Shown here one piece after another: positions 30,912 to 39,066 of a DNA stretch of 64,000 bases. The stretch is taken from NCBI GenBank assembly GCA_964589765.1, contig CAZPUM010000002.1, positions 1 to 64,000 of the forward strand. The letters run 5' to 3'. Under the pieces are notes generated by a model that saw only the letters and a program-made list of their open reading frames with translations, was not told the origin of the DNA and searched no databases. How positions within the stretch are numbered: position 1 is the stretch's first letter; each line of letters opens with the position of its first letter. The DNA comes from UBA525 sp964589765 (lineage in GTDB: Archaea; Nanobdellota; Nanobdellia; Woesearchaeales; UBA525). A program made the position numbers and the translations under genes.

Positions 30912-33900
30912 ATGGATTTGCCCGAACAGATTGAGAGCTTTAAAGAGTTCTTTGAGTTAAACGAGGAGTACAAAAGCATTCTCTTCGAACAGGTCAGAGA
31001 AGGAAAGCACTTTATCACAATCACGTTTACAGAACTGGCAAAACACAACCCTGAACTTGCCCAGCTTCTACTTGAACAACCTGATGAAATTCTGAAAGCA
31101 GGACAGGTGGCCATTGACAAGATGGACCTTCCGAGGGCAACTGATGACAAATCACCTGTGGAAATTCGAATGGTCGGACTGCCAACCGAGCACTTCATGG
31201 CTCTCAGGGTTATCAGAAGCAAGCATCTTGGAAAGTTCATAGAGGTTGAGGGAATCGTCAAACAAAAGTCTGATGTCCGACCACAGGTTACCAGTGCAAG
31301 GTTTGAATGCCCATCATGTGGGAACATTATTCCCACATTACAACTTGATGAGAAATTCAAGGAACCCATGAAATGCGGGTGTGGTCGAAAAGGAAAGTTC
31401 AAACTTCTAAGTAAAGAGTTCATGGACGCACAAGCCTTAACACTAGAAGAGTCACCAGACGACCTAGATGGGGGAGAACAACCAAAAAGACTCAAGGTTT
31501 TCCTGAAAAAAGACCTTGTCAGTCCTATGTCTGATAGAAATACAAACCCCGGCTCAAGAATTAGAATGGTTGGAACAATAAAAGAGGTTCCTATAGTTCT
31601 GGCCACTGGTGGGCAATCCACACGGTTCGACCTGATTCTGGATGCTAACTCAATTTTTGCAGTTCAGGAAGATTTTTCACAGATAGATATTGACCCCGAA
31701 GAAAAAAAGGAGATTGAGGAGCTTAGTCAAGACCCTGACCTTTTCGAGAAACTTGTAGCTAGCGTCGTTCCAACAATCTACGGTCACGAACCCATCAAAC
31801 AAGCTCTTTTGTTACAGATGTTTGGGGGGTGTCAAAAAACACAGGGCAAAGGATCTAGGAGCCGTGGAGACATCCACGTCCTACTTATCGGGGACCCTGG
31901 TTCCGGAAAATCGGTAATGCTGAAGCGCATCAGCAACATCGCCCCAAAAGCCAGGTTTGTTTCTGGAAAGGGCGCTTCAGGTGCAGGCCTTACCGCCGCG
32001 GTCGTCAAAGACGACTTCCTGCGCGGTTGGACCCTTGAAGCGGGAGCGCTTGTACTTGCCAACCGCGGTCTTGCATGTATTGACGAACTGGACAAGATGA
32101 CCAAAGAAGACACGAGCGCTATGCATGAAGCGCTTGAACAGCAGTGTTACCACTACAATACTCTTATTCAGTTTGCTGATGGCTCTGAACAAATGATTGG
32201 TGAGTATGTAGAATCTCTTTTTACAGAGCATAAAGACAAAATAATTCATGGTAAAGATTGTTTGATTCTGCCTGATGGCCTCGTTGAAGATAACATCCTA
32301 AGCACTGATTGGAATAAGGTTTTCTCAAAGAAAATCACCCGTGTAAGCAAACACAAATCCACTAAAAAACTGTTTAAAATCACGTTCACACACGGTAGAA
32401 CCATCACCGTTACACCTGAACACCCTGTTTATACCATTCATCATGGAAGAATAGCCACCACCCAAGCTGAAAATTTAGAAATTGGACAGTTCGTGCCTAT
32501 TCCTGCAGAACTACCTATCGAAGGCGAAACACAAAGGTTTGATACAACCCAGTCAGAAATATTCAACCCAAGGGCTTCACGACACATTACGGTTCCAGAG
32601 CATAATGATGCCAATTTGTACAGATTGATTGGACATCTAATAGCAGAGGGTTCTAAAGAAATCAACAGAAAAAAGAATATTGGAATTAACTTTACTAACA
32701 AGGATCCTGTACTCTTAGCAGATTTCGCATCGTGTTTGAAGCGCCTTTTCAATTTAGATTGTTATGAACAAATAAGGAAAGATGCGCATGCACCCAGACT
32801 GATGCTTCGCGCTATATCAACAGAGCTTGCAAGATACTTTGAAAAAGAATTTCCTGAGTTGTTGGTTCATGCTCGTGAAAAAAGGGTTCCAACCCAACTC
32901 TTGAAAGGTAAAAAAGAGGACCTTGCTCAGATGCTCATGACTATGTTTGAGGGAGATGGACACGTCTCTGTTAAACCCAGAACTCTTAGAATAGGATACG
33001 CAACAGATTCACAGAGACTTGCAGAGCAGGTTCAGGATTTACTTCTTAGATTTAGAATCAGAAGTTCAATCACAGAACACAAAAGCTCCTTCAAAGTCAA
33101 CATTACAGGCCATGACAATATCTATCAATTCGCAGAGAAAATAGGATTCTTGAATCAAAACAGGCTAGAAAAAGTCCTCAATTATTTAGATGAAAAACAA
33201 CCAATAAGAACAATTAAGGATGTTGTGCCTGTTGATGGCAGATACCTTTTGTCGGTTCTCGAGAAAAACAATATCCGTAGAGTGGAAAACACACTTTTAG
33301 CAAGCATAAAACATGATTTGCTGAAAAAGAAACAGAACATCTCCAGAAGACAGTTGAAGAATGTGGTTTCTGAACTAGAAAACCGAGGAGACATAAATTC
33401 TGAACTAAGAAGATTGGCTCTTGGAGATATTCGATATGAAAAAGTCAAAAATATTGAGGTTGTAGAATCCGATAGGCCTTGGACTTACGACATTACTATT
33501 GAACCCACGCACACATTCATTAGTCAGGGAATGGTGCTCCACAACACCATCAGCATCAGCAAGGCAAACATTCAGGCAACACTACGTTGCGAGACAACCG
33601 TTCTAGCAGCAGCCAACCCTAAGTTCGGACGATTCGACCCATACAAAATGATAGGAGAGCAAATCGAATTACCTGTCGCACTTATCAGCAGGTTCGACCT
33701 TATTTTCCCGGTCAGAGACTTACCTGACCGTACCAAAGATGAGAAACTGGCATCTTTTATTCTCAGCATGCACAAAGACAACACAGGCAGAGAACCAATA
33801 ATTGAAGAGGAAAAAGTAAAGAAGTATATCGCTTACTCAAGACAGACCTGTCGCCCAACATTATCCGATTCAGCCATAGACGAAATCAAAAACTACTATG

Positions 33901-34355
33901 TTAAGATGCGAGGCGGAGAAGATTCAAGTGCAGAAGAACAGGCAGCACAACCCATCGCTATCACCGCCAGACAGCTCGAAGCACTTATTCGATTAAGTGA
34001 AGCAAGCGCTAGAATTCACTTAAGCAAAAAAGTCACCAGGAGGGATGCACAGCGTGCCATCGAACTGATGAACTACTGCTTACAACAGATAGGTATGGAC
34101 CCTGAGACAGGCAAGCTTGATCTTGACAGGGTCACAACAGGCATCAGTGCAAGCCAGAGAAGCCACATCAGCATAATTAAAGATATTATTAACGAGCTTG
34201 AAAAACAGATAGGAAAGGCGATTCCTATTGATGATGTTGTGAGGGAGGCCGGAATCAAAGGCGTCTCTTCTGACACTGCTGAAGATGTCATCTCCAGGTT
34301 GAAGCGTTCCGGCGACATTTATAGCCCTAAACACAACTTCGTTAGTCGACTTTGA
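30912..34355 (+). CDS. mcm: MCM replicative helicase containing an intein
   Basis: 1147 residues as translated; about 680 after intein removal, the normal archaeal MCM length. N-terminal DNA-binding domain with a zinc site (CPSCGNI and CGCGRKG, about residues 135-158). AAA+ domain: Walker A GDPGSGKS, Walker B ACIDELDKM, arginine finger region SRFDLIF, and a C-terminal winged-helix segment (VVREAGIKGVSSDTAEDVI). The intein interrupts EALEQQ/TISISKAN just after Walker B. MCM hexamers unwind DNA at the fork, and loading by Orc1/Cdc6 (44071-45336) is expected. Downstream RPA-like gene 38 bases away has its own promoter-like box. Confidence 0.96.
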   Translation: MDLPEQIESFKEFFELNEEYKSILFEQVREGKHFITITFTELAKHNPELAQLLLEQPDEILKAGQVAIDKMDLPRATDDKSPVEIRMVGLPTEHFMALRVIRSKHLGKFIEVEGIVKQKSDVRPQVTSARFECPSCGNIIPTLQLDEKFKEPMKCGCGRKGKFKLLSKEFMDAQALTLEESPDDLDGGEQPKRLKVFLKKDLVSPMSDRNTNPGSRIRMVGTIKEVPIVLATGGQSTRFDLILDANSIFAVQEDFSQIDIDPEEKKEIEELSQDPDLFEKLVASVVPTIYGHEPIKQALLLQMFGGCQKTQGKGSRSRGDIHVLLIGDPGSGKSVMLKRISNIAPKARFVSGKGASGAGLTAAVVKDDFLRGWTLEAGALVLANRGLACIDELDKMTKEDTSAMHEALEQQCYHYNTLIQFADGSEQMIGEYVESLFTEHKDKIIHGKDCLILPDGLVEDNILSTDWNKVFSKKITRVSKHKSTKKLFKITFTHGRTITVTPEHPVYTIHHGRIATTQAENLEIGQFVPIPAELPIEGETQRFDTTQSEIFNPRASRHITVPEHNDANLYRLIGHLIAEGSKEINRKKNIGINFTNKDPVLLADFASCLKRLFNLDCYEQIRKDAHAPRLMLRAISTELARYFEKEFPELLVHAREKRVPTQLLKGKKEDLAQMLMTMFEGDGHVSVKPRTLRIGYATDSQRLAEQVQDLLLRFRIRSSITEHKSSFKVNITGHDNIYQFAEKIGFLNQNRLEKVLNYLDEKQPIRTIKDVVPVDGRYLLSVLEKNNIRRVENTLLASIKHDLLKKKQNISRRQLKNVVSELENRGDINSELRRLALGDIRYEKVKNIEVVESDRPWTYDITIEPTHTFISQGMVLHNTISISKANIQATLRCETTVLAAANPKFGRFDPYKMIGEQIELPVALISRFDLIFPVRDLPDRTKDEKLASFILSMHKDNTGREPIIEEEKVKKYIAYSRQTCRPTLSDSAIDEIKNYYVKMRGGEDSSAEEQAAQPIAITARQLEALIRLSEASARIHLSKKVTRRDAQRAIELMNYCLQQIGMDPETGKLDLDRVTTGISASQRSHISIIKDIINELEKQIGKAIPIDDVVREAGIKGVSSDTAEDVISRLKRSGDIYSPKHNFVSRL
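32145..33545 (+). other. Intein with LAGLIDADG homing endonuclease in MCM
   Basis: 467 residues (412-878 of the precursor). It starts with Cys (CYHYNTLIQFADGS) and ends GMVLHN, with Thr as the first residue of the C-extein, the full set for protein splicing. Splicing block B is seen as VTPEHPVYT. Two dodecapeptide motifs, LIGHLIAEGS and LMTMFEGDGH, carry the acidic catalytic residues of a DOD endonuclease, so homing ability appears intact. The insertion follows Walker B at EALEQQ/T, a site inside the conserved ATPase core. From memory, MCM (CDC21) inteins of Thermococcales occupy similar sites. Confidence 0.95.
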
Positions 34356-34393
34356 GCCGTAACGGTTAATAACAGACCCTGAGTCCCACACAC

Positions 34394-35050
34394 ATGGCAA
34401 CCCAGTTCCAAAGACAGACAGCTATTCTGTGTAACCTTCTTGATATCAAATCAGGAGAGTGGGTTCAGAATGAAGGACTTGAGCCATCAGGGATTAAGTG
34501 TGTTAGAGGCATGGTCTCAAGAGCCAATGTTTTGGCAGTTGTTGTTGATAAACCAACAGAACAAACTCTCCTTGTTGAGGACGGCACGGCCAGATTAACA
34601 TTAAGAACCTTTGACCCTATGCCTTACCTCGAGCAGGTCAGTGCGGGCGATATCGTTCAAATCATTGGAAAACCTCGCGAATACAATAACGAACGTTATG
34701 TTGTTCTCGAGCTTTGTCGCAAGGTCTCGTCTGGTTGGGTTGAGTACAGAAAAAAGGAGCTTGAGTTTTTCTCAGGTAACACCCTTGTTGAGTTCCAACA
34801 ACCTAAGGCTCCTGAACCAACCCCCATTGGAGAGGTTGCACCCGAAACTGTTGAGGTGCCCGCCGACACAAAAAATCCCTTCGAACAGATTATAGAAGTG
34901 ATTAGAACTCTTGATGAAGGAGAAGGTGTTTCAATCGATGATATTCTCGAAAAAGTTGAGAACGGGGACACTGAAAAATTTATCAAAACCCTTATTGAAG
35001 AGGGCGAAATCTTTGAAAACAAACCAGGTCGAGTGAAGGTTTTGGAATAA
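34394..35050 (+). CDS. RPA-like OB-fold single-stranded DNA-binding protein
   Basis: 218 residues. OB-fold region at about 35-115: CVRGMVSRANVLAVVVDKP, LLVEDGTARLTLRTF, AGDIVQIIGKPREYNNERYVV. A Pro/Glu linker (APEPTPIGEVAPETVEVP) leads to a winged-helix-like C-terminal part (VSIDDILEKVENGDTEKFIKTLIEEGEIFENKPGRV). This is the layout of RPA32/Stn1-type proteins and archaeal RPA-associated proteins. It binds ssDNA at replication forks or repair sites, in keeping with mcm 38 bases upstream. TTAATAAC about 25 bases before the ATG suggests a leaderless start. Confidence 0.8.
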   Translation: MATQFQRQTAILCNLLDIKSGEWVQNEGLEPSGIKCVRGMVSRANVLAVVVDKPTEQTLLVEDGTARLTLRTFDPMPYLEQVSAGDIVQIIGKPREYNNERYVVLELCRKVSSGWVEYRKKELEFFSGNTLVEFQQPKAPEPTPIGEVAPETVEVPADTKNPFEQIIEVIRTLDEGEGVSIDDILEKVENGDTEKFIKTLIEEGEIFENKPGRVKVLE

Positions 35051-35902
35051 TCAAAAGAATATTGGAGTAACCCATACTTCAAGTACCCCTGCTACAAAGC
35101 ACATCAACAGAGCTATCAGTAACAAGTCTGCTGAATCCAACAAAACGTGTTCGAATTTTCTGGTCGTCATATCATGTCTTACAACGGCTATTGAGATTAT
35201 TCCGCCAGCAAGACCTGCTACAAAATAGGCAGCTATCTCAGGTATTCCATGTATAACATAACGCAAAAGGGCGTAACTAACAACCTGGAAGTACCCTCCT
35301 GCAACGGCCAGGCCTGTGTGATTAGCAATCTCAGCCAGTCCTGTTCTCATTATGTTACCGATTGCTGCACCAATTATACTGGCGTTCCACGCCAAAATAA
35401 ATATGGCCCCTGCCCCATATAGGAAACTGAACAGGATACAAAATACCAGCACCCTTACGTTGTTAAGGAATATTCTGGAGAATGTTCCTACATCTGTTGA
35501 GAACATCCCCGTTGCATGCCCATTAATCGCTTGTATGGTGTCTCTTTGAGCTTCAAATAAGGTCGCAGACATATCCGCTGGTAAAAATGTGTACCAGATT
35601 GCAAAGCCAACGGCCATACCAACAAACATCCAGATAAAACTGGACAGCGCTTTAGAGTGTTCTTTCAACAACCACGTTTCTTCCATCCCCTCGAGGTCTT
35701 TCTCTTCCTCCATCACAGTCAATTGGTAGACCAAAGGAAGAGCAGCCATTGTTACTAGAAACACAGAAGTCATACTTGCGTACGCTTTAAACACCGCAAA
35801 AGCCAGAAAAACAGCTATTGTCGTGTAGATAAAACCAAGTACGGCTGTTTTCCAAGGTTTCTGTTCCGCCTGAAAGGCCGAAAGAATATTTTCGACTACC
35901 AC
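35051..35902 (-). CDS. SpoIIM-like (DUF95) multi-span membrane protein
   Basis: 283 residues with about six hydrophobic helices and hydrophilic loops (for example LLKEHSKALSSFIWMFVGM). The family hallmark is the stretch RIFLNNVRVLVFCILFSFLYGAGAIF followed by NASIIGAAIG and GIPEIAAYFVAGLAGG. Stage II sporulation protein M homologues are widespread in archaea, where their role is unknown, possibly membrane remodelling. The GTG start at 35902 lies about 27 bases from CCTTTAAATATCG (35922-35934, complement), so probably leaderless. Convergent with, and abutting, the RPA-like gene. Confidence 0.85.
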   Translation of the reverse strand: MVVENILSAFQAEQKPWKTAVLGFIYTTIAVFLAFAVFKAYASMTSVFLVTMAALPLVYQLTVMEEEKDLEGMEETWLLKEHSKALSSFIWMFVGMAVGFAIWYTFLPADMSATLFEAQRDTIQAINGHATGMFSTDVGTFSRIFLNNVRVLVFCILFSFLYGAGAIFILAWNASIIGAAIGNIMRTGLAEIANHTGLAVAGGYFQVVSYALLRYVIHGIPEIAAYFVAGLAGGIISIAVVRHDMTTRKFEHVLLDSADLLLIALLMCFVAGVLEVWVTPIFF

Positions 35903-35921
35903 ACTCCATCTCGTCTACGTC

Positions 35922-35934
35922 GATATTTAAAGGT
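35922..35934 (-). promoter_or_regulatory. TATA box for the SpoIIM-like gene
   Basis: The complement reads CCTTTAAATATCGACG, followed by TAGACGAGA. Spacing to the GTG at 35902 fits a leaderless transcript. A separate plus-strand box, ATTTATAAACC (35949-35959), serves aIF2-beta in the other direction. Confidence 0.5.
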
Positions 35935-35978
35935 TATAGCCCCTGAAGATTTATAAACCCCTTGTCAATCCGAATATT

Positions 35979-36386
35979 ATGGATTACGAAGAGATGCTCG
36001 AACGCGCCAAGGAAATTCTCCCTGACGAGTCAGAAGAGACCAGCAGGTTCGAGATTCCAAAAGTTAAGGGTCACGTCGAGGGAGCCAAGACAATCATCAA
36101 TAATTGGCACCAAATAGCGACCTCTCTGAGACGCAAGCCTGAACACATGCTTAAGTATGTTCAGAAGGAGATGGCAACTCCTGGAGAGATTATCAAGGAT
36201 TCTGTTGTTTTCGGAAGCAAACTGATAGCGGGAAAAATAAATGAAAAAATCGAGCAGTATGCTCAGGATTTCGTAATCTGTCCGACCTGTGGCAAACCTG
36301 ACACCAAACTAAGTAAAGAAGCAGGCGTGTTCTTCCTGACTTGTCAGGCATGTGGTTCAAAGAACAGCATCAGGTCCAAAATCTAA
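35979..36386 (+). CDS. Translation initiation factor aIF2 subunit beta
   Basis: 135 residues, full length. N-terminal helix, then the alpha-beta core (NNWHQIATSLRRKPEHMLKYVQKEMATPG), and a C-terminal zinc ribbon with CPTCGKPDTKL and CQACGSK. With alpha and gamma subunits it delivers initiator tRNA to the small ribosomal subunit. TTTATAAACC about 25 bases upstream makes the transcript leaderless. The following gene starts 26 bases after the stop. Confidence 0.95.
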   Translation: MDYEEMLERAKEILPDESEETSRFEIPKVKGHVEGAKTIINNWHQIATSLRRKPEHMLKYVQKEMATPGEIIKDSVVFGSKLIAGKINEKIEQYAQDFVICPTCGKPDTKLSKEAGVFFLTCQACGSKNSIRSKI

Positions 36387-36412
36387 TTATACTTGTTACG
36401 AATGCCAATTTT

Positions 36413-36835
36413 ATGGAGATTAATACAAGTAACCTTTCTAGCATTCTACAGGCTGAAAATCTTGTTGTTGTCAGAAAGATAAGAGTTCCTAAAGCGGTTC
36501 AGATAGACCGACATCCTATGATTAAGACCTCTAATTCCCTCCCTTTCTTTTACTCGCCTCATGGCCACACAGTTATTGACCCTGTTGAGCTTAAAATTTA
36601 CAGGATTGAGCGCGCACCCCACGGGATACTTAGCGAAATCAACAGTTCTGATGACCTATTCGCGTCTTTTAGCACACCTTGGGATGTTTTGGGTGCTTTT
36701 TACGAGTTAGGATACAAATTTAGAAAAAAAGTGACAAGAGAAAATCAACAACAAGCACTCTTTGACGATATCTATTCAAGAGTTCATGAAAATAAAGGAA
36801 ATCCTTTAGGACTTGGAGGGACATACAATGGTTGA
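36413..36835 (+). CDS. Unknown protein, paralogue of next gene (copy 1)
   Basis: 140 residues from ATG 36413. An open frame reaching back to 36341 would overlap aIF2-beta and is not needed. The core VIDPVELKIYRIERAP and WDVLGAFYELGYKFRKK aligns with VVDQLKMKLRRIVEIP and EVFDWFIDQGYGFRST of the next protein, so the two are tandem duplicates. Looks like a small soluble alpha/beta protein. No family recognised. Overlaps copy 2 by 8 bases. Confidence 0.65.
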   Translation: MEINTSNLSSILQAENLVVVRKIRVPKAVQIDRHPMIKTSNSLPFFYSPHGHTVIDPVELKIYRIERAPHGILSEINSSDDLFASFSTPWDVLGAFYELGYKFRKKVTRENQQQALFDDIYSRVHENKGNPLGLGGTYNG

Positions 36836-37355
36836 AATAATACGAAACGGATACAATTATTATGATATAAATCAAATATTGAATCATAAGTTTTCAGAGG
36901 GCATGATTATTGGTCCTGATAAAAAAGTGGAGGACCCACCAACAATAAAAGTTTACCACAGGGTTCCATTTGTTCTTACTGATGTTGGCCCTGTTGTGGT
37001 TGACCAGCTCAAAATGAAACTTAGAAGAATAGTTGAAATCCCTGAAAAAGTCATCAATAACTTAGATAGTCAAAACGACAGATACCGCATTCGTGGAACA
37101 AGAGAAGAGGTTTTTGACTGGTTTATTGACCAAGGGTACGGCTTCAGAAGTACTCCTGTTAAACCTAGAGATATGCCTGACTTTCTCTGCGAGATTGCGG
37201 AAAACAACGAACGCAATAGAACTGTTGATAATGTTAGCGGAGGAGTCCCAATAAGAAGATGGGGTTCACACATAGACAGAATAAGAGTGTGGTGGAACCC
37301 TGAAAGCTCTTTTGAGTGGTTCTGTCGACAAGCCGAACGCGATTGGAGATATTAA
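36828..37355 (+). CDS. Unknown protein, paralogue of previous gene (copy 2)
   Basis: 175 residues from ATG 36828, chosen because GGAGG lies 8 bases upstream and it overlaps the preceding stop; an in-frame start at 36813 is less likely. The shared core (see copy 1) is followed by a C-terminal extension (MPDFLCEIAENNERNRTVDNV, then RVWWNPESSFEWFCRQAE) that copy 1 lacks. The Trp/Cys-rich tail may be an interaction surface. Adjacent to a DnaQ-like exonuclease gene, with the stop and next start sharing one base (TAATG), so possibly involved in the same process. Confidence 0.65.
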   Translation: MVEIIRNGYNYYDINQILNHKFSEGMIIGPDKKVEDPPTIKVYHRVPFVLTDVGPVVVDQLKMKLRRIVEIPEKVINNLDSQNDRYRIRGTREEVFDWFIDQGYGFRSTPVKPRDMPDFLCEIAENNERNRTVDNVSGGVPIRRWGSHIDRIRVWWNPESSFEWFCRQAERDWRY

Positions 37356-37870
37356 TGGTCTACTATTATCTTGATATCGAGACTTACAGCAAGGGGGATG
37401 CGCCTGACCCTACAGAAGACTCTATTGTAACAATAATATTCTGCGCTATAGACCCAAAAACAGGCAAACGCCTGCAGGAACCAGTCCTCCTAAAGGCCTG
37501 GGAACAGTCTGAAAAAGAACTGGTTGAAACACTTGGCAAGCGAATGCTTGGAAATTCTCATTGGGATTTTATTCCTGTGGGATTCAATACTCTTTTCGAC
37601 CTTTGGATGCTCAAGGCCAAGTTCAAGAAATATCTTGACATTGACCTTGGAGAAAAATTTTATCTAGAAAGGCCCTATCTTGACCTGAAGCACACTGCCG
37701 TTCTAGCCAATCAAGGCAAGTTCAAAGGTGTCAAGCTGGGTTCTTCAGGAAATCCTGTTAGAGACTGGTACGAGTACCAGGATTATTCCAGCATTGAAAA
37801 TTACTGCCTTGAAAAGCTTGAGAAATTTCTAGGTGCGTATGCAGTATGGGTTAAGAGGTTAGAAGAGTGA
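37355..37870 (+). CDS. DnaQ/PolB-like 3'-5' exonuclease domain protein
   Basis: 171 residues. DIETY at residues 6-10 is the ExoI motif (DxE) of DEDD exonucleases. GFNTLFDLWML is the ExoII region with the second Asp. PYLDLKHTAVL may be part of the helical region between. The final motif near YSSIENYCLEKLEKF lacks an obvious Asp, so activity is uncertain or uses another residue. Similar stand-alone RNase H-fold exonucleases occur in archaea. Likely acts in DNA repair or RNA trimming, next to a nucleotidyltransferase gene it overlaps by 4 bases (GTGA). Confidence 0.65.
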   Translation: MVYYYLDIETYSKGDAPDPTEDSIVTIIFCAIDPKTGKRLQEPVLLKAWEQSEKELVETLGKRMLGNSHWDFIPVGFNTLFDLWMLKAKFKKYLDIDLGEKFYLERPYLDLKHTAVLANQGKFKGVKLGSSGNPVRDWYEYQDYSSIENYCLEKLEKFLGAYAVWVKRLEE

Positions 37871-38304
37871 ACCTGCCCAGGGATATTGAAGAGGCACTCT
37901 TGTATGTCTACCCTTTCATCAAAGACCTGAACTATAACATTACAGGGAGCGTTGCTCTTGTTCTCCAGGGCTTTGATTTCAAAATAGGGGATTTGGATTT
38001 TATTCTGAAAGAACCTCCTTCAGAAGAGTTGTTGAGTAAGTTTCCAGAGTTTAAAGAGGGAATATCAAAATTGGGAAGTCATCGATGGTACGCAAACTAC
38101 AAAGGTGTTAAAATTGATTTTGTATTAGATCCTGAAAGGTACAACCCCGAACCATTAATTGTTGAATACTCCGGAAGGATTCTTTATCTGCAGACATCTC
38201 AGAAGATAAAATCTTTGTATCTGGAGCTTGGAAAAAATGACAAGGTGAAAATGATTGAAGAACAAGAGATGCGAATGGGTAACAACAGACCCTCTGATGA
38301 TTAA
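37867..38304 (+). CDS. Nucleotidyltransferase-fold protein
   Basis: 145 residues from a GTG overlapping the previous stop. GSVALVLQGFDFKIGDLDFIL carries the G-S and spaced D-x-D of the Pol-beta-like nucleotidyltransferase fold, and KIDFVLDPE may supply the third acidic residue. Resembles small archaeal nucleotidyltransferases (MNT-like or RelA-unrelated 'DUF' families). Could modify RNA or protein. Its end overlaps the glycosylase gene start by about 50 bases. Confidence 0.6.
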   Translation: MNLPRDIEEALLYVYPFIKDLNYNITGSVALVLQGFDFKIGDLDFILKEPPSEELLSKFPEFKEGISKLGSHRWYANYKGVKIDFVLDPERYNPEPLIVEYSGRILYLQTSQKIKSLYLELGKNDKVKMIEEQEMRMGNNRPSDD

Positions 38305-38806
38305 ATATCATGATGAAGAATGGGGGATTCCAGTTCACGACGACAATAAGCTGTTTGAATTCATAGTACTTGAGGGAGCTCAGGCGGGGCTCTCATGGTC
38401 AACAGTTCTAAAAAAGCGAGAAAACTATAGAAAAGCGTTCGAAGGATTTAATCCAAAAATTGTGGCTAAATTTGACAATAAAATCAAGAAATTACTCGAA
38501 AACAAAGGAATTATCAGAAACAAACTCAAAATAGAATCAGCAATAACCAACGCTAGAGCGTTCTTGGAAGTTCAGAAGGAGTTTGGTTCATTCAATAATT
38601 ACATATGGTCTTTTGTCAACAACAAACCAGTTCAGAACAGTTTCAGAACCATTAATGACATACCTGCCAAAACAGAATTATCTGATAAAATAAGTAAAGA
38701 CCTAAAGAAGCGCGGATTCAAGTTTGTTGGTCCCACCATAACTTACGCATTCATGCAGGCCATAGGAATGGTAAATGACCACACAACAGATTGTTTCAGA
38801 CACTAA
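38255..38806 (+). CDS. tag: DNA-3-methyladenine glycosylase I
   Basis: 183 residues, full length. Start is TTG (38255), the only one that includes the conserved zinc Cys (MKNKRCEWV). Other signatures: IKYHDEEWGIPVHDD, VLEGAQAGLSWSTVLKKRENYRKAF, FKFVGPTITYAFMQAIGMVNDH and the C-terminal DHTTDCFRH that supplies the remaining His/Cys zinc ligands. Excises 3-methyladenine from alkylated DNA. This family is mostly bacterial and only scattered in archaea, so acquisition from bacteria is possible. Last in a run of overlapping genes. Confidence 0.93.
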   Translation: MKNKRCEWVTTDPLMIKYHDEEWGIPVHDDNKLFEFIVLEGAQAGLSWSTVLKKRENYRKAFEGFNPKIVAKFDNKIKKLLENKGIIRNKLKIESAITNARAFLEVQKEFGSFNNYIWSFVNNKPVQNSFRTINDIPAKTELSDKISKDLKKRGFKFVGPTITYAFMQAIGMVNDHTTDCFRH

Positions 38807-39066
38807 TCATCACGCCGTTTAGGTCGCATCCATTTGACCGTTCCAACAAGGAACAAAACTGAGGCGGCAGTGAACAAAAAAAGAATTGCTATTGAACTCC
38901 CTTGAGCAAGATAACCATACTCTGAACCTGCGCCATGTGAACTCATCTCTTTTGTAACAGAAAGAGTGTTTTTGAAAACCATAAACCCTGCTGTTAGTAT
39001 GGCTCCAAATATCAAAAAAATCACAACATAAACTGAAAGCATGCTCATAATACTTATCCGAACCAT
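38803..39066 (-). CDS. Small two-span membrane protein
   Basis: 87 residues with two hydrophobic helices (SVYVVIFLIFGAILTAGFMVF and IAILFLFTAASVLFLVGTV) separated by a short polar loop, and a basic tail (KWMRPKRRDD). The ATG (39066) overlaps the end of the polD large-subunit gene by 13 bases, implying coupled translation. No family recognised; the basic tail suggests the C-terminus is cytoplasmic. Confidence 0.6.
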   Translation of the reverse strand: MVRISIMSMLSVYVVIFLIFGAILTAGFMVFKNTLSVTKEMSSHGAGSEYGYLAQGSSIAILFLFTAASVLFLVGTVKWMRPKRRDD

